From the NCBI GenBank assembly GCA_023052935.1, contig CM041297.1, forward strand, positions 87,822,021 through 87,886,020: 64,000 bases of DNA, given 5' to 3'. Each line of letters begins with the position of its first letter. Position 1 is the first letter of the stretch. The notes beneath the pieces are model-generated. The model had not been told where the DNA came from and made no database searches. It worked only from the letters and a program-made list of their open reading frames with translations. This stretch comes from Piezodorus guildinii. Taxonomy: Eukaryota > Arthropoda > Insecta > Hemiptera > Pentatomidae. Below, piece after piece: positions 55,761 through 64,000 of this stretch. Both the position numbers and the translations under genes were made by a program.

Positions 55761-57189
55761 TATGTCATAGGCTAAGGTTTAGATTGACCATACAGATAAC
55801 TTTTATTCTTATTAAGTTTTCTTTTACGTTCTTGATTCCCTATTCCTGTCGTCATTAAAGTTAGTAAATCAATTTTACTCCCTTGGCTGTTCAGAATTAC
55901 TTCGTAATGTAAGAATATATAAATATAATTTATCTAAGTAAAATAAAAAATAGTTAAGTCATGGTAATAAAGGTCTATATACCTGTGATTATTCTAAAAT
56001 TGATATTTTCACCAAACGGATACTTTTAAAACAATTAAAAAAACAATTTCATGAAGAATTTATAATAGCATACTTCTACTTCCTTCATGTTCAAATACTG
56101 TAAACATTTGGATCTGTCTCTACTTCGACAATGATTACAGCACTTAAAATTACTATTAAAATGTTGGATTCTCTGTATTATTCTGAAATATTCAAGTTTT
56201 TTATTTTCTACTACCGTTATATTAAACTCAACTAATCACGTATTGGCTTTATAATTTTATATTATATTTATATTTAAATTATTTTTTAAAAAGGAGGTAC
56301 ATAATTATATTTATACAATTTCAACGAAAATAAATACTGTTTAAATCTATTCCTTTAATACCTTCATTAATTATTGTACATCCGACAACCCTTCGACCTA
56401 TTTTTACCACTACCAGTCTATCTGCTATAACAAATTTATAAATGCATATTATTCTTATATTTCATTTATCAACTAAAAAACCCACAGATATTGTTATAAA
56501 ATAATGAAAATAAACTATTGCAATAAATATACAGAATACTTAATTGGAACATTCAATAAAGCACCCACTACCTTCCATTCATCATCCAATTACTTTATTT
56601 CCTAAGTCTTTTAACACCTTTTTTTCCATCTTAGTCGACGTTTCGGGGTTGTTTCCCCATTTTCAAGACTGAAACTATTTTTTATACTTTCATTATTGAA
56701 TAAAATTACATTGTTTAAATATTTTTCTTTGAAAAATGAAGCTTAGCAATTTGTCATAACTACTTTAAACTAACTAACTTTAATTACCTTATTCCTTGCT
56801 ACAACATTTTTCATTCTTCATTACATCTTATAGCACACTGCTACTTGTCTATTGAATGTTCCAATTAAGAAAACTTCCACAAAAATTAAAAAAGAAAAGA
56901 GAATACTTAATGTTATAAACATAGAATATATAAGCTGTCTTATAAAATATAATTTAGAAAAGAAAAAAATATAACAGCTGCCTTTGTTTTTGAGGGAATC
57001 ATTCTTGTAATCGTAAAGATAATTCGAAAGACTCCACAAGTTATTTGAAAAAAAAAAAAAATTAATTTTTACAAAAGTACATTATTTTTCATAACGTTCA
57101 ATTATCTTTCATCTGAAGAGACGCAATCATTTTTCATCAGATTATATTACTATTTATTATTATACATAATTAATAAATAATCTATTTTA
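55761..57189. other. AT-rich sequence with one Penelope-like signature
   Basis: 56633-56675 (GTCGACGTTTCGGGGTTGTT then TCCCCATTTTCAAGAC) is the inverted CCCCGAAACGTCGAC block common in Penelope-like termini, minus strand. The remainder is featureless. Confidence 0.45.
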
Positions 57190-57955
57190 ACAAAGTGTTT
57201 ATAACAGGCACCCGATAAAGGTTTTCTAAATATCACACAGTTAATATTTGAAATAATATAAATACATGTAAGTACTAATTTTTAATATTTACAAATGAGT
57301 GAAAAAAGAAGGCTAAATATGCAACTTGAATGAATTTGTTGACCAACTGAGAAGAAAAGAGCATTTTTTTTTTTTTTCACGTTAAATAGTAATATTGATA
57401 TAATATACCATAATATAATATACTATTAATAGTAATATAATATACCGTTGAAAGCAAATGATCTTAGAAAAAATGTTATCTTATATTCGAAGGAGTAATG
57501 CAGAAAGACAAAAAATGGAAAGGGATCACTTGTAGCTGCGTGGTTAGCGTAACAGCCTCCCATGTAATTTTAATGGGAGTAAAAAATCCTTAGTTACGCC
57601 GTCCTTCGGAGGGGACGTTAAAAGGTGGTCCCGAGTCTGTGCGATGTCAGGTACTCGTTAAAGATACCTATCCTAATAAAACCTGGATAGGCAAAATTTA
57701 GGACTCCCACTGTAGCATCGTCCGATTAGCCATAGTAGCATAAAGTGACGTTAAATAAATAAACAAAAAATGGAAAAAACTTGAGTGATTATTGTATATA
57801 GTAATTTCTATTGTTAAATTATTTAATCTGAAATATTTGTTTCTATCGAAACTCAATTTAATTCTTTGAAGTTTCTTTAAGTCCAGCTTTATTTCAAAGC
57901 CATCAAATTGATTTTAGCAACGTAGGTAAGTGAAAGTCGTGTGTTGCGTGCACTA
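57190..57955 (-). mobile_element. HINE-like element, copy G (split by SINE-A)
   Basis: Minus strand. Its left end lies at 57927-57952: GGTAAGTGAAAGTCGTGTG then TTGCGTGCACTAG. The body continues on both sides of the SINE at 57522-57762. The 3' half is lost. Confidence 0.65.
57522..57762 (+). mobile_element. SINE-A with exact target-site duplication, B-box region deleted
   Basis: Flanked by ACAAAAAATGGAAA at 57508-57521 and 57763-57776 (14 bases, exact). Head GGGATCACTTGTAGCTGCG, then a jump from CTCCCATGTA to ATTTTAATGGGAG that omits the B box. Body and AAATAAATAAACAAA tail are intact. Confidence 0.9.
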
Positions 57956-58239
57956 GATTTTTTTTTTGTTTCCTATAATTTTTTATCTTTTATTTTTGTT
58001 TTCCAATGCACAAGGTCCTTTTTCTTCCATGTTATATTGAGTCTACCCAGAAAGTATTTTAATCACTATATTGATTATTTTCAACGGGGAAAGAGGTTGA
58101 TCGACTATATTTTATCATGTAACTGAGGAGAACAATAAGTAGTTTCGAACTTCTCTTGCTTATAGTTTATAAGAACAACAGTGTACTTCAGTAATAACGT
58201 TATTGGTATAATATAATTCATTCGTGAGTAACAAGAATA
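57956..58239. other. AT-rich sequence, nothing recognised
   Basis: No feature supported. Confidence 0.4.
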
Positions 58240-58487
58240 CACTTTTCCTTGCATCACATTTTCCAAGATGCCCCGACGCGGCCTTCCTTCCGAAAAGCAA
58301 GGGTAGCAGAGCGGGAGAGTTGAGATAGCATCCAGATGTGTGACTTTCCCATAAGATAACGACTCTCCTAAAACAGATGTGGCCGCTGCCGGCGACAAAT
58401 CACGTCTTCCTCTAAGACAGGGCGGTTTTAATCTGGAAGGACGTGACGCTGTCTCTGTCCTTTATTGTTTCCTTTTCTTTTTTTCAG
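58240..58487. other. Unique GC-richer island leading into a splice-acceptor-like site
   Basis: GC-rich and unique (ATGCCCCGACGCGGCC, GTGGCCGCTGCCGGCGAC). It ends in a pyrimidine-rich TTTCCTTTTCTTTTTTTCAG, a strong acceptor by eye. Confidence 0.4.
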
Positions 58488-58622
58488 GCAGAAGGGCATA
58501 ACTCTCTCCTATCTGACGCCTGTCCGTCTGACCAGAACGTACTGCCTCTCCTCCTTGGGCACGACGGACGAAACGATCTGCTCCGCAGCGATTATATTCG
58601 ACAAAGGATAAACAACCCTTAG
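58488..58622 (+). CDS. Candidate terminal host exon, function unknown
   Basis: Directly after a strong acceptor (TTTTTTTCAG), phase 0 gives 44 codons: an acidic/polar start (AEGHNSLLSDACPSDQ), a Leu-rich LPLLLGHDG, then RSDYIRQRINNP and TAG at 58620-58622. A second frame is also open to a stop at about 58610, so openness alone does not select one. The phase-0 frame matches the phase in which the block at 1086-1260 ends, so the two could be joined by splicing over about 57 kb of intron. No domain is recognised. A decayed Jockey fragment begins soon after. Alternatives: chance ORF within a conserved non-coding island. Confidence 0.25.
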   Translation, partial: AEGHNSLLSDACPSDQNVLPLLLGHDGRNDLLRSDYIRQRINNP

Positions 58623-58779
58623 GTTTTCTGTTTCGTTTTGTCTAAAGGTAAAACACGCTTGTATAACTGTTGATCACACCATATAAATATGTTGAGATTA
58701 GGAATGAACATCATTGAATATTGTCTTCAACCAATACAATTGTACTTAATCGAAAGATTTATCATTTATTTTTAAAGAC

Positions 58780-59310
58780 ACCAAAATATTTCAGGCAATA
58801 CCGATATTGAAACATCCATCAGATCTACCTGAACTGATCCTCAATATTAACAAGCTGCCATGTATTCCTGCCAACAAACAAATAAATACCTAGGGGTTTG
58901 CCTTGACCACCGCCTAACTTGGAACCCAGGCCTTTGCTAGACAAGCAAAGCTATACCCTATCGTAAATATAAAATCTAATCAGAAACCTGCTAACACAAT
59001 CCTTATTTATAAAACTGAACTTCGGCCACTATTTATGTATCGTTGTGAAATGTGGGGCGCAGCTTCATCAACTAGACGAAAAAAGCTCCAAACATTTCAA
59101 AACAAATTACTCCGAATATCAGTGTATGCTCCATGGTTCATTAGAAACAGCCAATTGCACCGTGAGCTTCAAATTGAACCTACCGATTACTTAATCAAAT
59201 ATCGCTTCACTATATACCACTCACAGCTCTTAGCAATAAGTGATGTAGGCTACAACATCGGGGTTCCAACAACAGCTCGCAGGCTCAAACCCTAACTTCT
59301 GCAAGACGTT
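58780..59310 (+). pseudogene. Jockey-like RT C-terminal fragment
   Basis: The best open piece (59035-59295) begins MYRCEMWGAASSTRRKKLQT and continues NKLLRISVYAPWFIRNSQLH and ELQIEPTDYLIKYRF. This is the C-terminal region after the RT domain in Jockey proteins, where the larger elements have LWGSTKPS..LRKILNAPYFVTN. Upstream in other frames are KHPSDLP and LGTQ..KLYPI-type traces of the LTWN region. It is more diverged from Jockey-1/-2 than the other fragments. No poly(A) end is evident. Confidence 0.7.
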
Positions 59311-60076
59311 CCGTGAATCTTCCTATTAAACTTTTATTTGTCCATAAACTTTAATTTTTTAACTATTAATTACTAAATTATACTTTCTAGAACACCCTAT
59401 AATTTATTTTCAGCATAAATTCAATATATTATGTTTCATTTATTTTTTTTTTCGGCATAGAGACCACGCGAATATTGACACTTGGCTTCTTTAATGTTTT
59501 TCCTTTCTTTCCACTTCTCTATCGTTATCTCTGAGTTCCGCCGCTTTCTCTCCTCCGACCACGCGACTTCCTATCTCGAACTTTTCTTCTTAACAAGAAC
59601 CGTGATCTTTAGTCTCTTACCATACCCCTCTCTGTCCAGACAGTCCTGGTCCGTTACTCCAATTCTTTCCGTTTCTTCCTTCATCTGCCTGATGTAATTA
59701 TTTATTTTATTATTTTTTAAGTTAATTATTTATTCATTTGATTCTTTTCATGCTACATTTACTTTATTTTCTTATTTGTATTATTTTATACATGTATTCA
59801 TTTATTATCTTACATGAATTTATTTACTTCTTGTTTCATTTCTTTCTTGTGTTCCAATTTGATTCCAAGTGTTTGTTTTGATTTAAATCAATCTTATTAT
59901 TTAACTGATTAGTATAATTATAAACATAAAATAGTTTGGGGTGTCTCTGCATGAGACTATACCCCCACTTTGTCATTTGTTAGAAATTTTAATTTACTGT
60001 ATATATATATATATAAACCCATGGAGGCTCATGCAGTCGATATGGAAATAAAGAAATAGAAAAAACAAAAAAAAAT
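59311..60076 (+). repeat. Candidate LINE 3' end with poly(A)
   Basis: 59935-60076 runs GGTGTCTCTGCATGAGACTA, (TA)n at 60000-60017, CCATGGAGGCTCATGCAGTC, AATAAAGAAATAG and an A-rich tail. The preceding pyrimidine-rich stretch (59460-59700) may be the end of its ORF. Not matched elsewhere. Confidence 0.4.
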
Positions 60077-60634
60077 CCATAACATCCTTTTAATTATAAT
60101 TTTAAGGAAATTCTTTAGAAATTTATGTTAAAAACATCAGGAGAAAATCTGGACTTCTATTTATTTATATAATTTTGTTCAGCTATGACGTTTCGGTAAC
60201 TACTTCCAACGTTAGGTACATAACAGCTATATTTTTTTATCTTTCAGCAACATATCATGCGATTTTTTTTTTCGATTAGGCCAACTAAGAACCACGACAT
60301 TCAACTTTTTTCGCTGAGAGTGGTGATGTACGTGCTCATTCTCTGACTTACTTCGCCTTCGTTCAGAGGGCGCCTTTCTTCTTACAGGGTGGATTGTCCT
60401 GGAACTTCGGTTGCTTTTATATTATTCTGAACGGTGATCGGTCTCTGCTCTTGCTGTCAAATATTTCCAATTCTTGAAGACTCTTGAAGACTTCCATTAT
60501 TTATGGGGTCCTAATCTTTCTCTTTTGCCAGTAGGATAGAATCCGACTTGCCCCTCTGTTGGGAATCATCAAAATGTGCCCATCGAAGGTCAAACGTCTC
60601 TTATTACATAATTACATCATGTGCGTTGTAAGAT
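60077..60634. other. Unique sequence, partly GC-richer
   Basis: 60183-60215 (CTATGACGTTTCGGTAACTA) is weakly Penelope-like on the minus strand. 60290-60600 is unique with moderate GC. No gene. Confidence 0.35.
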
Positions 60635-60870
60635 GGAATGTGAGTAGTTGGTCTATTGGATTCAGCATCAGATTAATGATCAGATTCGAATCTCGGTTGT
60701 GACTGAGTTTCTATCAAGTGGGTAACCATAAATTAGAGAAAAAAAAATCTGGCCATTGAGCGTGACCCTATCCACCTCTCTGCACAGGCGTTGGTCAAGA
60801 AACAGCATGAATCTCTTCTGTATGTACTGAACCCAAGACCCTTCAATGATTGTAGAGGCACAGTTGTTGA
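60635..60870 (+). repeat. SINE-B copy
   Basis: Head TTGGTCTATTGGATTCAGCA and GATTCGAATCTCGG, a body with GGCGTTGGTCAAGAAACAGC, and end CCCAAGACCCTTCAATGATT then GTAGAGGCAC, as in 18519-18825. Confidence 0.6.
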
Positions 60871-61316
60871 CTTCGATATAACAAAAACGTTATACATTGG
60901 ACTTCGCTAGTTTGGGATACATTTTATATTTCAGATGAACATATAACTCGATAAATTATAATTTATTTCATTCGAAGTATCGAAGCACCATTAAAATACT
61001 CCTCTGCCCTTCAACTGGCTAATTAAGCATATTCTGGTTCCCTTCATGTCAGTTAAAATGTAACATTTTGTCGAGTTAAAATGAACCTAATGAGAAAATA
61101 CTTCACAAACAAATTATATCGGATTAATTAAATGTTTTCGCGTTGAAAAGCAGCGTTCAAGAGTCTGCTTCTATATGGCATTGGATTTTATGATTGTGTT
61201 TCTAGATTCGAATTATTTGAACCATACGTTGGCTAATGATATCTGAAATTATATTATACAGGCAGCGGATTAATGGTTTCATATTAAAACTATTTTCAAT
61301 ACGAAAATTCTTCTTA

Positions 61317-61359
<43 letters not shown>

Positions 61360-61384
61360 TTTTTTAGAATTTAAGGAATTTTAA
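60871..61384. other. AT-rich sequence with (TA)n
   Basis: (TA)n at 61324-61354. Nothing else recognised. Confidence 0.45.
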
Positions 61385-61745
61385 TCTGAGCACACCTTAT
61401 TAAAAGTACTGTTTCGAAGAGATTATTTATATTTTTTGGGTTATAACCAAGCATAAAACCTAAATATTTTAACAGCTTATTTTTTTCATTATTCCGCTTT
61501 GAAATAAGATAATTTTGACACCCAAATTATTTTTCCATCTTTACTAGATACAGACGTATTAAATAAAATGTGTTTTAACGCGACCTCTGGAAGCTTTAAC
61601 AACTAATATTTTACAAATGCTAATCGTTTAATTTTATAGTTTCACTAACGTAATGTTAATCGTCTAGTTTAACCTAAAAAATGTTCACCAAAATCAGTAT
61701 GTCACATTTGGGACCCTCTCGTTGTATGAACAAAACATAAAAATG
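61385..61745 (+). repeat. Dispersed repeat R2, copy without adjoining HINE
   Basis: Aligns with 33405-33760: AAAAGTACTGTTTCGAAGAG, TTATTCCGCTTTGAAATAAG, TTAACGCGACCTC. Confidence 0.7.
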
Positions 61746-62290
61746 TTGTAGGTTTGGCGTAAAATCCGAAGGTCATCAACGCATAATAAAATGATGCCTG
61801 AAATTCTTCAGTCGCTCAAGGCATTTTGCGGATAGCTTTAAAGACTTTAAGCAATCTTCTCAAGAATATTAACAAATTGTTTTGGTCTATTAATGCATAA
61901 GATTGCCTGACCCAAGAGTTCCATCCCGATATCCTCGATACATAGGTCCTGACTATCGATTGCCGATCGGCTGAAATATCGACCCGGAGAGAGGAGATGG
62001 TAATTGGAAGCGGTAGCCGGTAGTGCGCAGGCGCAGCTATTGTCTTGTCATTACTTGTACTATTTGCCCTGGAGACAATGGTCAGGGGAGACAATAAATC
62101 CTGGAAGATAAGGAGCCCCCGAGCGGACCGATGATATCAGCCACAATTATTGTATGTCGTCCGGCGTACATCCAGTCTAATGGCGGCTCTCTCTTAATGG
62201 AATTTGCCTCCAGGGCTCACCTGGAATTTTATAACAGTTCGGCAGAATAAGGTGTATTCTTTGTCTTTTCTCAGCCCATTTCTGGAAGAA
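61746..62290. other. Unique GC-richer island, possible conserved non-coding element
   Basis: 61890-62290 is unique and GC-richer, with several ACAAT/ATTGT motifs (for example GAGACAATGG and GGGGAGACAATAAA) that resemble Sox-type sites. A 92-codon minus ORF (61816-62094) has no motif. Confidence 0.35.
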
Positions 62291-63269
62291 ACCAGTCGAT
62301 GTTACAAAAGAATTTTTTCATGTGTTGAGTCGAGAGCTATGAGTTTATTTTTCTGTTCCTTTAACAGATAAAGGATTCACCACATTTCAAAGATAAAAAA
62401 ACTTATTTATTGAAATTTTATAGTTTTTAGCTCATATGCAACTTCGTTCTTTTAAACGAATTACTAGTTTCTGTTTGTGTTTTAGCAGACTATAGGAGTA
62501 TTTTCATCCGAAGGATTCGAAATGAGGGTACATATTCGTTTGTTAAAAAAATTTAAGGTCGGAAAGGAAAAGTTCAAAAGATAATAGAAGAAATATCAAA
62601 AGACAGGGAAAGAGGGTGAGGGAAAAGATTGAGTTGGTTCACTAAAATCTACTAACCCTCAATTAATGACAAGTCTAACCAAGTCTTTTGTTTTGGTTAT
62701 TGGAGGCATGGGAGTAGAAGGGATTTTAAAATGTTCTATCTAAGTATGTTCGACTATTTTAGTTCTGTTGGTTGCAATAATTCTTGACTGTTGAGTTTCT
62801 TAAGAATCTAAAAGTTTTAAACACCGTGCATTCTTTGAACCTGGCTGGGTAAACACCATTGAAGTTAGCGTAAGATGAGAATGCTTCCAGTTTTTTCGTG
62901 TAGTCAGCAGTAATATGTGATACTGCACATTAAACGGAGATATACGCAATAAGCCTGGACAATAATTTTGACATTGTGGTGGTTTCTAGTTTTCATATAA
63001 GGCTCCACAAATTTGATTTTTCAGTTAACTAAAAATTATATTTTAAATATGAGGGTTTTTTTTTTTTTAGACTTTCTTCCAAATCAATGAAAAATGTAAA
63101 TAGTTGAATTTACGTTCTTGGGCTCCGTACATTAAAAGCATAAATAACGTTAATGTTTATTATTATTAATAATGTCTTATTGTTTCGAATTCGAATTTTA
63201 TGTTTCTCATTTTTGTTAAATGATAATAAGAACTGCTTTTCTTCCTAGAGTTGATTAGTATAAAATAAA
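62291..63269. other. AT-rich sequence, nothing recognised
   Basis: About 1 kb with no ORF, RNA gene or repeat match. Confidence 0.45.
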
Positions 63270-63860
63270 TAATTTTGGGCTCATAAGAGTATTACGATAA
63301 TCGTATTAAGTCCGCAGTTAGTTATATGGCGATATATTTTAATGAAAGAGTAATTTTTAATAACTTCAATATCTCTGGAAAACAAATGATTAGCCATTTT
63401 TTCAAACAGCTTTCTCTTTGAATTTTTTAACGCAACTGAATCATTGAGAGCCCATATTTCTTCTGAACATATAAGAATCACTGACCTATGTACTTTTGTA
63501 GTCCAGATGAAAGACATGTTTTTGTTTCCAGGTCCCTGAGTCTATTTTAATATATTTTCGGAAGTCTGGTATTTTCCATTTATATAATTTTCTGTCACCA
63601 ATTTATCATTTTTTTTAAATATTTTAAATTTTAATAGTAAAAAACCAGACTCAATCCTGACATGTGAGTTTTTTGGAAGTGAAAGTAATCTCTTAAACAA
63701 TTTTAGTTGAACAGTCACTGTTATATCTGTATAATACACTCCCCACGCTTCTGTGCTGTATAACAACCTGCCCAGTACTATAGAATTGTACAATTGCTTT
63801 TTTGTATCCCTTTGTATTCCTCAGATTTACTTTTTATGAGGATTTCCAAAACTTTGCTAA
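63270..63860 (-). pseudogene. LINE RT C-terminal fragment (fourth type)
   Basis: Minus-strand open piece 63793-63542 reads YNSIVLGRLLYSTEAWGVYY, then QLKLFKRLLSLPKNSHVRIE and SGFLLLKFKIF. The L.RLLY..E.WG...QL..FKRLL.LPK pattern is the conserved region after the RT core in a group of LINEs common in insects. A second piece (63517-63281) continues as the Lys-rich C-terminus. It belongs to neither the Jockey nor the RNase H family here. No catalytic core and no intact start. Confidence 0.65.
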
Positions 63861-63937
63861 ATGTTATATTTCCTTTAGCTATTGTGTTGTTGCAAGCCAG
63901 GTTAAATTTTCATGATTTAGCTATTGTAACTCCAAGG

Positions 63938-64000
63938 TAGGAAGCCGGTGGCTAAGTGGCTAGCGCGCTAGTCTCCAACGCCAGAGTTGTGAGTTCGAGT
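63938..64000 (+). repeat. SINE-C head, cut by the window edge
   Basis: AAGCCGGTGGCTAAGTGGCT (A box), then GCGCTAGTCTCCAACGCC and GAGTTCGAGT (B box). It parallels 22661-22740. A true tRNA gene cannot be excluded because the 3' end lies outside the window. Confidence 0.6.

Noticed and set aside
1..64000. CRISPR array, operon, phage or other prokaryotic system
   Set aside because: No spaced identical repeats, no dense same-strand genes; all coding content is eukaryotic retroelement-like.

Overview
The window looks like AT-rich nuclear DNA of an arthropod with a large, repeat-laden genome, most likely an insect. The basis is a Jockey-clade non-LTR retrotransposon family, other I-like and CR1/Jockey-like LINE remnants, several tRNA-derived SINEs, small non-autonomous DNA elements and long (TA)n arrays. 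No rRNA, CRISPR, operon or other prokaryotic signal was seen. The species cannot be named from the sequence.

Two nearly complete Jockey-type elements dominate, both on the plus strand. Jockey-1 (8085-13192) and Jockey-2 (37106-42078) each have a related 5' UTR, a gag-like ORF1 with CCHC zinc knuckles, an ORF2 with AP endonuclease and reverse transcriptase, ORFs joined by an ATGA overlap, a poly(A) tail and target-site duplications. Jockey-1 has an open ORF2 but a frameshifted ORF1. Jockey-2 has an open ORF1 but lacks 12 residues just before the RT catalytic YADD box. Broken relatives lie at 1470-2090, 4882-5565, 20246-20880, 47225-47635 and 58780-59310. More distant LINE remnants lie at 2186-2520, 14109-15883, 29845-30900, 34195-34770, 35865-36280, 48600-48725, 50475-51850 (with RNase H) and 63270-63860.

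Around these are layers of short repeats. A family of roughly 0.8-1 kb (called HINE-like here) has inverted 14-base subterminal repeats and a 3' hairpin, and occurs about nine times. Three SINE families occur: SINE-A (about ten copies, clustered at 45.9-49.9 kb), SINE-B (three) and SINE-C (two). There is a 430-base-arm inverted-repeat element split by Jockey-2, and a separate 0.75 kb long-TIR element at 44211-44966. Nesting gives a partial insertion order: HINE copies are old, Jockey-1, SINEs and LINE tails landed in them, and Jockey-2 landed in the long-TIR element.

Host coding evidence is thin. One 175-base GC-rich block (1086-1260) has an open frame between a plausible splice acceptor and donor. 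A second (58488-58622) follows a strong acceptor, is open in the matching phase and ends in a stop. They could be an internal and a terminal exon of one gene with an intron of about 57 kb holding everything between, but this is a hypothesis. Several unique, GC-richer islands without repeats or convincing ORFs could be conserved non-coding elements.
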